This document shows positions 8,898-17,037 of a DNA stretch of 64,000 nucleotides, piece by piece. Source of the DNA: Flaviflexus equikiangi (lineage in GTDB: Bacteria > Actinomycetota > Actinomycetes > Actinomycetales > Actinomycetaceae); the NCBI RefSeq assembly GCF_014069875.1, contig NZ_CP059676.1, positions 1,178,001 through 1,242,000 on the forward strand, given 5' to 3'. The translations under genes were made by a program, and so were the position numbers. The notes beneath the pieces are model-generated. The model ran no database searches, was not told the origin of the DNA, and saw nothing but the letters and a program-made list of their open reading frames with translations. Within the stretch, counting starts at the first letter, position 1, and the number at the start of each line of letters is the position of its first letter.

Positions 8898-9425
8898 ATG
8901 AAGGTTGGCATCATCATCGGCTCGATTCGTGAGGGCCGTGCGGGCGAGCAGGTCGGACAGTGGGTTTTCGACACGGCGAAGGGCTACGAGGGCGCAGAGT
9001 TCGAGATCATCGATCTCAAGTCTTTCAACGTCCCCCTCCTCACCTCCCCCACCGTGCCGGGTATGGCAAACCGCCAGTACGATTCGGCCGAGGTCACGAA
9101 CTGGAGCCGGGCGATCGATGCATGCGATGCGTTCATCTTCGTCACGCCCGAGTACAACCATGGCGTCCCCGGCGCGTTCAAGAACGCAGTGGATTCGATC
9201 GGCCCCGAATGGCAGAACAAGAAGGTCGCATTCGTCGCCTACGGTGCGGCCAACGGTGTGCGCGCCATCGAACAGTGGCGCGGCGTTGTCGCCAACTTCA
9301 ACATGTGGGACATCCGCACAACGGTCGAACTCAATCTCTTCACCGACTTCGGCGATGAGGGCTTCGCCCCGCAGGAGCGCCGCCAGGGCGAGCTGACAGC
9401 CCTGCTCGAGCAGCTGATCGGCTAG
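8898..9425 (+). CDS. NAD(P)H-dependent FMN reductase family oxidoreductase
   Basis: A 175-residue flavodoxin-fold protein. It has the phosphate-binding loop GSIREGRAGEQV at the N-terminus, FVTPEYNHGVPGAFKNAVD with the conserved PEYN/G motif that holds FMN, and a YGAANGVRAIEQWR motif. The family reduces FMN, quinones or azo compounds with NAD(P)H. AGAGAGGAC precedes the ATG. A palindrome covering its promoter suggests inducible expression, perhaps by quinone-like or oxidising compounds (inference). Confidence 0.88.
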   Translation: MKVGIIIGSIREGRAGEQVGQWVFDTAKGYEGAEFEIIDLKSFNVPLLTSPTVPGMANRQYDSAEVTNWSRAIDACDAFIFVTPEYNHGVPGAFKNAVDSIGPEWQNKKVAFVAYGAANGVRAIEQWRGVVANFNMWDIRTTVELNLFTDFGDEGFAPQERRQGELTALLEQLIG

Positions 9426-9431
9426 GCGGTC

Positions 9432-9453
9432 GGCGGGTGGGAGACCACCCGCC
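9432..9453 (+). terminator. Hairpin after the FMN reductase gene
   Basis: The 9-bp arms ggcgggtgg and ccacccgcc around a gaga tetraloop begin 7 bases after the stop codon. There is no T-run, as is common in high-GC actinobacteria. Confidence 0.6.
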
Positions 9454-9544
9454 CTCGTCGACGATTCGAGGAGCCGCATCCGGCACAGCCAGCGCTTCAG
9501 AGAATATCGAGAGTTCTTCCAGGGCAAGCGGTTAAGGTTGTGAC

Positions 9545-10186
9545 ATGAACTTTGTTACCGCTGAACGCCAGAGGCTCGTCACGACTTTCGAACGCGTCGG
9601 CGCAGACGCACCGACACTGTGTGAAGGATGGTCGGCGGAGGATCTCCTCCGACATCTCGTCATCCGCGAGATCTATCCGCATGTCGGCCTCTTCGCGAAG
9701 GTGCCGGTCGGCTTGGCTGATCCTGCCCGCGAGCAGGTCGAGGAACTCAACGGCCAGGACTATGACACTCTGCTGTCGACGTTCCGCGACGGCCGGCAGA
9801 AGTTGTCCCCTCTCCAGGTCGCCCCTGTCGATCGAGCCATGAACACGCTCGAATACGTCATCCACCATGAGGATCTGCGTCGCGCCCAGAATCCGGTTCT
9901 CGGGCGCGTGCTGACGGGTGCGGAGCAGCGCGAGATCTTCACCCATCTCAAGGGCATGGCACAGATGCTCTTCGCCGCCTCCCCCGTCCGGATCGTCCTC
10001 CACGCTCCCGGCATCGGAGACATCACCGCGCTCGCGACGAAGCGCCACAAGAACACCGTCACCATCACCGGTGCGCCCGTCGAGCTGGCACTGTTCGCCT
10101 TCGGGCGCGACCGCGTCGCGGACGTGTCCTTTGCCGGAGACGCGAGCGATATCGAGAAGGTCACCGCCTCGAAGCGCTCCGCCTAA
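9545..10186 (+). CDS. TIGR03085-type DinB/maleylpyruvate isomerase-N fold protein
   Basis: A 213-residue protein. The N-terminus has the DinB-like pattern ERVGADAPTLCEGWSAEDLLRHL with metal-ligand type His residues, and a second cluster at YVIHHEDLRRAQ. This fits the actinobacterial TIGR03085 family, related to mycothiol-dependent maleylpyruvate isomerases. Thiol transfer using mycothiol is the family expectation but no substrate can be assigned. AAGG lies a few bases ahead of the ATG, and a strong hairpin separates it from the convergent merR gene. Confidence 0.72.
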   Translation: MNFVTAERQRLVTTFERVGADAPTLCEGWSAEDLLRHLVIREIYPHVGLFAKVPVGLADPAREQVEELNGQDYDTLLSTFRDGRQKLSPLQVAPVDRAMNTLEYVIHHEDLRRAQNPVLGRVLTGAEQREIFTHLKGMAQMLFAASPVRIVLHAPGIGDITALATKRHKNTVTITGAPVELALFAFGRDRVADVSFAGDASDIEKVTASKRSA

Positions 10187-10221
10187 GCCGGAGTGCTGGC
10201 AGTGACGAGCCGCTGATGACA

Positions 10222-10249
10222 AAGACCGCGGGCCAAGGCCCGCGGTCTT
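10222..10249. terminator. Bidirectional terminator between convergent genes
   Basis: The perfect palindrome aagaccgcgggcc / ggcccgcggtctt has 13-bp arms with only two bases between them; the centre will open to form the loop. It lies between the DinB-like gene (+) and the MerR gene (-), with tt(c) on one side and ttt on the other, so it can serve both. Confidence 0.75.
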
Positions 10250-10262
10250 CCATTGAAAGTCG

Positions 10263-10838
10263 CTACGAGATTCGCTTCGCTGCGCGGCGCTGTGCGAGCT
10301 CGTCGACGACGCGGAGGCTTGCTTCTTCTTCCGCTCGCTCGGTGGGCAGCTCGGAGAGCGAGAACTCGATCTCCTGCCACACGCGGCCGAGCGCGATCCC
10401 GAATACTCCCTGCCCGCCGTTGACCAGGTCGATGACCTCATCGTTCGACGTACATTCATAGACAGAGGCACCATCGGACATGAGGGTGATGCCGGAGAGG
10501 TCCTGGACGCCGTACGCACCGAGCTGGTTGATGGCGACGCGGATCTGCTGGAGGGAGACCCCGGTATCGAGGAGGCGCTTGACGACCTTGAGGACGAGGA
10601 TGTCGCGGAACGAGTAGAGCCGCTGGGTGCCGGACCCTTTGGCACCGCGAATGGAGGGGGACACGAGACCGGTGCGGTCCCAATAGTCGAGTTGCCGATA
10701 GGTTATTCCCACGGCCTTGCAGGCGATGGGCCCACGGTAGCCTTCGCTCTCATCCAACGGCGTTTCCCCAAACAGGGAAGGCTGGACGAAAGTCGTCTGT
10801 GCGGCTTCGTTCACCACGGCCTCCAAATTCTTGATCAC
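10263..10838 (-). CDS. MerR family transcriptional regulator of the garA-ftsR locus (Rv1830-like)
   Basis: A 191-residue MerR protein: the DNA-binding head reads GITYRQLDYWDRTGLV...GTQRLYSFRDILVL, followed by KRLLDTGVSLQQIRVAI. Gene order (garA, ftsR, then a second merR) matches mycobacteria and corynebacteria, where the second regulator corresponds to Rv1830; the bfn gene that lies between them there is absent here. The start is GTG with AGG four bases upstream. A 12-bp palindrome overlaps this ribosome site and could be an autoregulatory site. Confidence 0.85.
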   Translation of the reverse strand: MIKNLEAVVNEAAQTTFVQPSLFGETPLDESEGYRGPIACKAVGITYRQLDYWDRTGLVSPSIRGAKGSGTQRLYSFRDILVLKVVKRLLDTGVSLQQIRVAINQLGAYGVQDLSGITLMSDGASVYECTSNDEVIDLVNGGQGVFGIALGRVWQEIEFSLSELPTERAEEEASLRVVDELAQRRAAKRIS

Positions 10839-10842
10839 TGTC

Positions 10843-10854
10843 CCTAACGTTAGG
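10843..10854. promoter_or_regulatory. 12-bp palindrome at the ribosome site of the merR gene
   Basis: The perfect palindrome cctaacgttagg ends five bases from the GTG start of the MerR gene. It is a candidate autoregulatory operator; no binding evidence exists in the sequence itself. Confidence 0.35.
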
Positions 10855-10916
10855 CTTCGAGCAATCCTCGGTCAATCACCTCGGCCCGCCAACATTCGGC
10901 GTGTCGCACCTCAAGC

Positions 10917-11675
10917 TCACCTTGAGGTTGAGGAATCCAGCTCTATCTCAACGTTTTCGACAAGCAGAGCCTGGTAGAGCTTGACGAGAATGGCTGACAT
11001 CTCACTCCCCTGCGCGTAGGCGCGTTCGCGTGCGACAGGCGACTGCTTCGCCAGCTGCGGGGCGAGAGTCGAGCGCACGCTCGCCGCGTGGGAACCGGCG
11101 GAGTTCTTGACGGCCCGCACATGGCGCGGATCGAAGCCCGCGTCCATGACCATGAGCGCGTAGCGGATGATATCGACCGCATGGCTCGTGAGCCGGCCGC
11201 GCGGATCGACTTCGACAACTCCGAGACGTGCAAACTCCTCGATCTGGTCGAGATCGGCGCCAGTCAGGTCGGAGACCTCGCGCTTGCTGAGGCGGGTGCC
11301 CGGCTTCGGCCGAGGCACGTCGTCTTCGACGACGGCCCTCATGCGGCCAGGGTGATCGGCACCGGCCTCCCCTGCATCGAGCTGGCGAAGGAGCTCGCCG
11401 ATCTGCGTCAGGGGAAGGTAGCGGTCACGCTGCTCGGTGAGGATGAAGCGCAGCCGCTCGACATCGGCGTGCGAGAAGAGCCGCTGATTCGAGGGCGTGC
11501 GGTGCGGGACGACGAGCTCGATGGATTCGTAGTAGCGGATCTTCGAATGGTTGAGCATGGGGAACTCGGAACCGAGAATGTCCCGGACTTCACCGATCTT
11601 GAGGACCGGATCGTGCGAGACGTCGAAAGGCCATGCGGTGGCCTCCCCGTGCGATAGCGGTTGGGCTTGTGCCAT
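10917..11675 (-). CDS. ftsR: FtsR, MerR-type regulator of cell division
   Basis: A 252-residue protein. The N-terminal winged helix KIGEVRDILGSEFP...SKIRYYESIELVVPHRT, then RLRFILTEQRDRYLPLTQI, closely follows the FtsR/Rv1828 pattern. In Corynebacterium FtsR activates ftsZ and lies next to odhI/garA, the same arrangement as here. The ATG at 11675 overlaps the TGA of garA (TGATG); a GTG at 11678 would overlap as GTGA. It ends with Asp-Ser-Ser-Thr-Ser-Arg. A short inverted repeat (cctcaag/cttgagg, 10909-10927) spans the stop codon. Confidence 0.88.
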   Translation of the reverse strand: MAQAQPLSHGEATAWPFDVSHDPVLKIGEVRDILGSEFPMLNHSKIRYYESIELVVPHRTPSNQRLFSHADVERLRFILTEQRDRYLPLTQIGELLRQLDAGEAGADHPGRMRAVVEDDVPRPKPGTRLSKREVSDLTGADLDQIEEFARLGVVEVDPRGRLTSHAVDIIRYALMVMDAGFDPRHVRAVKNSAGSHAASVRSTLAPQLAKQSPVARERAYAQGSEMSAILVKLYQALLVENVEIELDSSTSR

Positions 11676-12118
11676 CACTGGACGCGGTTGGGCGAGTCGT
11701 GGAAGGTGAGCCGGTACTTGCCGATCTGCACCTCGTCGCCCGTTTCGAGAGCAATCTCATCGATCCGCTCCCGATTGACGTACGTGCCGTTGAGCGAGCC
11801 GTGATCGCGGACGTAGAAGGCGCCCTCGTACCGCAGGAACTCGCAGTGCTGGCGGGACACCGTCACGTCATCGAGGAAGATGTCCGACTTGGGGTGCCTC
11901 CCCGCCATCGTCGACTCCGAATCGAGAAGGAAACGTGCCCCCATGTTCGGGCCCTTCTGCACGAGAAGGAGCGCTGAGAAGGGCGGCAATGCCTGCACGG
12001 CGGCGTAATCATCCGGTGACATGCCGACGCGGCGCGCGTCGATCTCTCCAGTGTCCGCCGATCCGGCCACTGCCGAGAACTGTGAAGTTGCAGAGGGATC
12101 GTTCCCGGTGCTCGTCAT
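11675..12118 (-). CDS. garA: GarA/OdhI-type FHA-domain protein
   Basis: A 147-residue protein with a C-terminal FHA domain: the phosphothreonine-binding residues appear as MAGRHPKSD, VSRQHCEF and GSLNGTYVN. GarA/OdhI inhibits 2-oxoglutarate dehydrogenase and related enzymes in a kinase-controlled way. The start is ATG 12118 with AGGAGG five to six bases upstream; upstream in-frame codons lack this. The N-terminal tail (GNDPSATSQFSAVAGSADTG) lacks the ETTS phosphorylation motif known from mycobacteria and corynebacteria, so kinase control may differ. It is followed by ftsR with a one-base overlap. Confidence 0.85.
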   Translation of the reverse strand: MTSTGNDPSATSQFSAVAGSADTGEIDARRVGMSPDDYAAVQALPPFSALLLVQKGPNMGARFLLDSESTMAGRHPKSDIFLDDVTVSRQHCEFLRYEGAFYVRDHGSLNGTYVNRERIDEIALETGDEVQIGKYRLTFHDSPNRVQ

Positions 12119-12246
12119 AGCGACCTCCTCGCTGTTATCGCTTTGTAACATACTATCCCGTCCGGGGTCGAAATGCCTATGACTCGTGGAAACGTCTGGC
12201 CCTCCTCCACGCTGAGGCACCGACCGATCGGAAGATTCAGGATACT

Positions 12247-12275
12247 GCGCGGGCCCGGCCGGAACAAGCCCGCGC
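12247..12275 (-). terminator. GC-rich hairpin after pepN
   Basis: The arms gcgcgggc and gcccgcgc lie 8 bases past the pepN stop, in the gap before garA. It probably ends pepN transcription, so garA would need its own promoter in 12119-12246. Confidence 0.5.
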
Positions 12276-12282
12276 GGAACCA

Positions 12283-14718
12283 TTAGCGTTCGGAGGGAAG
12301 GAAACGAGACGAATCCCGGAACGTGGTGCGCACGCGCTTGTCCCGCTCGAGGGAGTCGAGACCGTCGATGATGATCTTGCGAAGCGCGCTCGGGGAGCGC
12401 GGCCCCACCGTCTCGAGCCAGGTCTCGGCCTGCGCAATTCCGGACTCGTCCGAGGGGAAGAGCGCGTAGAGGATCCGCTCGGCGATCTCCTGGGTTCGTT
12501 CGCGCCACACTTCGCAGGCGATATCGAAGAACGGGTATGTCTCCGCCTCGTAGCGGGCAGTCGCGCCCGCAAGGAGCGCCGATATGCGATCGTTTGACAG
12601 CGATTCGTCGAGTGCCTGCCGATAGGCTGCACGACGATTGCCCGGCAGGGAGGCCGTCGCCTGCATGTGGGCCACGATGTCGGCCTCGGTCGCGTTCGTC
12701 AGTTCAGCATCGAGCTCCGCCCGGCTCATGGATCCTGTCGCGGCGAGGGCGATGACGATTTTCCACCGCTCGTCCCGATCCCCGACCACGGAGGAAAGTG
12801 CTTCCCGGAGCAGATCTTCGGCCTCGGGAAGTGTTGCCCCTGCATGGGCGAGAGCCGAGCGCCACAGGTAGATCCGGTCCTCGTTCTGGTCGGCGACCGC
12901 GCTGCGCCACGAGTCGTCGCAGATCCCGAGCCAGATCGTGCGTGCCGTATCGACATCAGCCGCGTAGTGCTCGACAAGGTACTCGCAGTTGCGGATCATC
13001 TGTCCCAGGAGGGAGGAATCGGATTCGTCGTGGAAGCGGCCCACGGCCTCGACGTAGCGTGCCGGGTCCAGCCTCGCATCCCGCACAGCCTCCCACAGTC
13101 CCGTCCACACGACGCTTCGTGCGAGCGGGTCGGCGATCCTGTTCGTGAGGACGAGCTCTGTCTGGTCTTCGTCGAAGGCGACGATCGCGTACGTGTGCGC
13201 CTCGTCGTTCGGGATGATGACATCCCCAGAGAGGTCGACCGTGGCTGAATCGGTGAGCTCGACGACGGCCTGGTCGATGCGGACGAGCTCTGCTCCGCGG
13301 CGCTCGTAGCCTCCGACCCCGATGCGATGTGGGCGTCGGATGGGAGTGCCGGACGGTTCGGTCCCCTCCTGGGTGATCGTCGTACCGTCGACCCGCAGGA
13401 TCGACACGCCCGTCGTGTGCAGCCATTCTTCGGCCCACGACCGCAGGTCCCGTCCCGAGGTCTCCTCGAGGGCCGCGAGCAGGTCGTCGAGAGCGGCGTT
13501 GCCGTAGGCGTGGCGGGAGAAGTACAGGCGGGCGCCCGCGAAGAAGGCATCCTCCCCGACGTAGGCGACGAGCTGGCGCAGAGCGGCAGCGCCCTTCGCG
13601 TAGGTGATGCCGTCGAAGGCCTGGTCGGCCGCCTCAAGGTCGACGATGTCGGCAACGATCGGGTGCGTTGTCGGCCGCATATCGCTCTGGAAGGCCCAGG
13701 CGCTCCGGCGCGCCGTGAATGCGACCCATGCTTCGGTGAACTCGGTGGCGGCAACGCTGGCCCACGCCCCCATGTATTCGGCAAAAGATTCTTTGAGCCA
13801 CAGATCATCCCACCAGATGGGTGTCACGAGATCCCCGAACCACATGTGGCTCATCTCGTGCAGGATCGTGTTGGCGCGTCCAGCGTGCTGCGCCCTCGTC
13901 GACTGCCCGCGGAAGATATATGCTTCCGTGAACGTCACGAGGCCGGGGTTCTCCATCGCGCCCAAGTTGTATTCGGGGACGAACACCTGGTCGTACTTGC
14001 CCCACGGGTAGGGATAGTCGAAGGCCTTCTCGAACGTCTCGAGGCCGGCGAGAGAGATATCGAAGATCTCCTCATGGTCGAGGTGCTCCGCGAGAGTGCT
14101 GCGGCAGTAGAGCGAGAATCGGGGGTCGCGTTCCGAGGTCACACGATAGTAGGGGCCCGCGACGATCGCCGTGAGATAGGTCGAGATCCTCTGCGTCGGC
14201 GCGAAGATATGGCGCACTCCCCCGTCGACCTGCTCCGTGGAGACGGCCTCCGTGTTGGAGAGCACGGTCCACTCGGCCGGTGCCGTGATGTGGAACGTGA
14301 AGGACGCTTTGAGGTTCGGCTGCTCCATCGTGGCGAACACCCGCCGGCAGTCGGCGGGCTCGTACTGGGTGTAGAGGTAGACGGACTCGTCGACGGGATC
14401 GACGAACCGGTGGAGGCCCTCCCCGGACGTGGAGTAGCGTCCGCGGCCGGTGATCGTGACGACGTTGTCCCGCTGCAGGCCGGTGAGGGTGACGCGGGCA
14501 CCATCCCACTCGACTGCCCGGGACTCGCCGTTGACGACGACGGAATCCACCTCGACACCGATGAAGTCGACGAACGTCTCTGTCAGGTCCGACGAGAACG
14601 CGATCGTCGATGCCGTCTCGAACGTTTCTGGTCCCCTCACGTCGAGTTGGACGAGATAGGAATCGATGGTGATGGTGCTTCGTGCGGCGGCCTCAGCCCT
14701 GCTCAGATTCTCAGTCAC
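12283..14718 (-). CDS. pepN: Aminopeptidase N (M1 family metallopeptidase)
   Basis: An 811-residue cytosolic M1 aminopeptidase. It has the substrate-binding GAMEN motif and the zinc site HEMSHMWFGD followed by the Glu of LKESFAEY (HExxH-x18-E) near residue 290, then the C-terminal ERAP1-like helical domain. It removes N-terminal residues from peptides. The length is slightly below the usual actinobacterial size of about 850. It is divergent from ald and lies upstream of garA on the same strand. Confidence 0.92.
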   Translation of the reverse strand: MTENLSRAEAAARSTITIDSYLVQLDVRGPETFETASTIAFSSDLTETFVDFIGVEVDSVVVNGESRAVEWDGARVTLTGLQRDNVVTITGRGRYSTSGEGLHRFVDPVDESVYLYTQYEPADCRRVFATMEQPNLKASFTFHITAPAEWTVLSNTEAVSTEQVDGGVRHIFAPTQRISTYLTAIVAGPYYRVTSERDPRFSLYCRSTLAEHLDHEEIFDISLAGLETFEKAFDYPYPWGKYDQVFVPEYNLGAMENPGLVTFTEAYIFRGQSTRAQHAGRANTILHEMSHMWFGDLVTPIWWDDLWLKESFAEYMGAWASVAATEFTEAWVAFTARRSAWAFQSDMRPTTHPIVADIVDLEAADQAFDGITYAKGAAALRQLVAYVGEDAFFAGARLYFSRHAYGNAALDDLLAALEETSGRDLRSWAEEWLHTTGVSILRVDGTTITQEGTEPSGTPIRRPHRIGVGGYERRGAELVRIDQAVVELTDSATVDLSGDVIIPNDEAHTYAIVAFDEDQTELVLTNRIADPLARSVVWTGLWEAVRDARLDPARYVEAVGRFHDESDSSLLGQMIRNCEYLVEHYAADVDTARTIWLGICDDSWRSAVADQNEDRIYLWRSALAHAGATLPEAEDLLREALSSVVGDRDERWKIVIALAATGSMSRAELDAELTNATEADIVAHMQATASLPGNRRAAYRQALDESLSNDRISALLAGATARYEAETYPFFDIACEVWRERTQEIAERILYALFPSDESGIAQAETWLETVGPRSPSALRKIIIDGLDSLERDKRVRTTFRDSSRFLPSER

Positions 14719-14842
14719 CGTGTCATCTTAGAGGCTCCCGCCCTGCCTTTACCACACGCCGGTCCCAGCCCGGCGTCCGGGAAGAACCTGTCGGTCCCAG
14801 CCGTCCACCCCTAGTATGGTCCTAGCAAAAGAAAGGTTGAGC

Positions 14843-15967
14843 ATGATCATTGGTATCCCGGTTGAGATAAAAGACGATGAGGCGCGCGTCGGTTTGACCC
14901 ATGCTGGTGCGGCCGAGCTGGTCGCCGCTGGACACACCGTGCTCGTCGAGGAGGGTGCCGGGGCGGGGGCCCGCTGCTTCGATGAGGATTATGCCGCGGC
15001 GGGTGCCGAGATCGTGTCCGACGTTGAAGAGCTGTGGGAGCGTGCCGATCTCATCGTCAAGGTGAAGGAGCCGATCGGGCCCGAGCTGGATCGCCTGCGC
15101 GAGGGACAGACGATCTTCACCTACCTCCATCTGGCGGCGGACGAGGAGCTGTCCCGTCGGGTCGTCGACTCGGGAGCAACCGCGATCGCCTACGAGACTG
15201 TCCAGCTCGAGGATGGTTCCCTCCCCCTCCTCATGCCCATGTCCGAGATCGCCGGCCGTCTCGCACCCCAGGAGGCGGCACACTACCTCATGAAGCCCTT
15301 CGGCGGCCCCGGGCGCCTCATGGGAGGGGTTCCGGGCGTCCCGCCCGTGCGTACTCTTATTCTCGGCGCGGGCACGGTCGGCTCGCATGCCGCGAAGGTC
15401 GCGGTCGGCATGGGTGCCGACGTGACCATCATGGATATCAACACGCAGCGGCTGCGCTCACTCGACCGCGAGTACGGGACGCGGATCAGGACACACACGT
15501 CCTCCCCCGCCCACATCCTCGAAGAGGCACGCGAATCCGATGTCATCATCGGCACGGTCCTCATTCCAGGGGCGCGTACCCCCCAGCTCATCACGCACGA
15601 TATCCTTCCCGAGCTCAAGGACGGTGTGATGCTCGTCGATGTCGCGATCGACCAGGGCGGCTGCTTCGTCGGATCTCGACCCACCTACCATCACGACCCC
15701 ATCTATCACACGGAGGGGCGGACGTACTACTGCGTGGGGAACATGCCGGGGGCGGTGCCCGTGTCCGCCACGACCGCGTTGACTGACCAGACCCTGCCCT
15801 ACATCAAGCTTCTCGCCGAGGGGCCCTTCGAGGCGATGAGGGCGCGGAGGGACCTGGCTCTCGGTCTGCAGGCCGCGAATGGTCTGCTTGTCGAACCCGG
15901 CGTGGCCGAGGCGTTCAACCTCCCGCTCGCGGACTTGGACGAGGTTCTCGCGGCGGGCCGGGACTGA
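14843..15967 (+). CDS. ald: Alanine dehydrogenase
   Basis: A 374-residue protein, near the usual 371. The N-terminus MIIGIPVEIKDDEARVGLT, VKVKEPIGPE, the Rossmann motif LGAGTVGSHAAKVAVGMGA and the catalytic-region VDVAIDQGGCF are diagnostic. It interconverts L-alanine and pyruvate with NAD, releasing ammonia. The ATG at 14843 has AAAGG eight bases upstream and begins at the conserved N-terminus; the in-frame start at 14816 is less likely. Confidence 0.95.
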   Translation: MIIGIPVEIKDDEARVGLTHAGAAELVAAGHTVLVEEGAGAGARCFDEDYAAAGAEIVSDVEELWERADLIVKVKEPIGPELDRLREGQTIFTYLHLAADEELSRRVVDSGATAIAYETVQLEDGSLPLLMPMSEIAGRLAPQEAAHYLMKPFGGPGRLMGGVPGVPPVRTLILGAGTVGSHAAKVAVGMGADVTIMDINTQRLRSLDREYGTRIRTHTSSPAHILEEARESDVIIGTVLIPGARTPQLITHDILPELKDGVMLVDVAIDQGGCFVGSRPTYHHDPIYHTEGRTYYCVGNMPGAVPVSATTALTDQTLPYIKLLAEGPFEAMRARRDLALGLQAANGLLVEPGVAEAFNLPLADLDEVLAAGRD

Positions 15968-16026
15968 CGGCGAGACGTGTGCGCGCCGAGGTAGTCGAAA
16001 GCGCGCACGGCATGTAGGTTTGAGTC

Positions 16027-16929
16027 GTGACTAACGTAACCATCGCGATCTCTCCCGACTGGACCATCGATCTCAACATCCCTGGTATCACAGTGCTGGA
16101 ATGGGATTTCAAGACTCCGCCGCCCGCTGACCACATCGACATCGCTGTCGCCCCGCATGTCACCACTCCCGATCTTGTGGAGCGCGTGGCAGAGACCGGT
16201 GCGAAACTGCTCCAACTCGGCTCGATCGGCTATGACGGGATCCCCCGTGACCTGCCAGAGGGTCTTGCCGTGGCGAACGCGGCCTCCGTGCATGAAACAG
16301 CAACCGCTGAACTCGCCATGGCGTCCCTGCTCTACGCCGCGCGCGATCTCGATCGTGCCCGCGAAGCCCAGGTCGAGGCCCGGTGGGAAGGATACTATTC
16401 GGCTGGTCTCGCCGATTCGACGATCATCCTCGTCGGCATCGGCGGTGTCGGTAGCGCCATCGCCCAACGGCTGGCACCCTTCGAGACGAACGTCATCAGA
16501 GTGGCGCGCCGCGGGCGCGAAGACATGTACGGCACCGTCTATTCCTTCACCGACCTGCCGGAACTCCTCCCCACCGCGGATGCTGTCGTCGTGGCCGTGC
16601 CGCTCACGGAATCGACCGAGAACATGGTCGATGATCGCTTCCTCTCAGCCATGAAGGACAATGCGATCCTCGTCAACGTGGCACGCGGCAAGGTGGCCGT
16701 GACGGACGCTCTCGTCGCGCACGCCGACAGGCTGCGTCTCGCGCTCGACGTGACAGACCCAGAGCCGCTGCCGAACGATCATCCGCTGTTCGAGAAGGCC
16801 ACCCTTATCACGCCCCATATCGGCGGCAACACGCAGGCCATGTATCGGCGCATGAACCGGCTTGTCCGCAAGCAGGTCGGCAACTTCATCTCCGGAGAGC
16901 CCTTCGTCAACGTCGTTCTCGGCCGGTAG
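16027..16929 (+). CDS. D-isomer specific 2-hydroxyacid dehydrogenase
   Basis: A 300-residue protein starting at GTG. The NAD-binding motif is VGIGGVGSAIA; catalytic Arg is in NVARGKVAV, Glu in DVTDPEPLP and His in LITPHIGGNT. The family oxidises or reduces 2-hydroxy acids such as 3-phosphoglycerate, glyoxylate or formate; the substrate is not evident. It is slightly shorter than SerA and lacks an ACT domain, so it is not a classical SerA. Confidence 0.85.
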   Translation: MTNVTIAISPDWTIDLNIPGITVLEWDFKTPPPADHIDIAVAPHVTTPDLVERVAETGAKLLQLGSIGYDGIPRDLPEGLAVANAASVHETATAELAMASLLYAARDLDRAREAQVEARWEGYYSAGLADSTIILVGIGGVGSAIAQRLAPFETNVIRVARRGREDMYGTVYSFTDLPELLPTADAVVVAVPLTESTENMVDDRFLSAMKDNAILVNVARGKVAVTDALVAHADRLRLALDVTDPEPLPNDHPLFEKATLITPHIGGNTQAMYRRMNRLVRKQVGNFISGEPFVNVVLGR

Positions 16930-16937
16930 ATCCAGCT

Positions 16938-16971
16938 GAGGATGGGCCCCACCGCGGTGGGGCTCATCCTC
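16938..16971. terminator. Long hairpin between convergent genes
   Basis: The inverted repeat running from gaggatgggccccacc to ggtggggctcatcctc has 16-base arms with a single G-T pair, centred on a cgcg loop. It sits between the dehydrogenase gene (+) and mtr (-) and can serve both. Confidence 0.7.
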
Positions 16972-17037
16972 ATGAGTCGCGCAGACACGCGTGTCTCGAT
17001 GCTCGGTTTCCGGCATCTGTGCCAGTGCTCGGTTGGT

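Noticed and set aside
13327-14814. 495-codon plus-strand frame opposite pepN
   Set aside because: It is a shadow of the M1 aminopeptidase with random composition.
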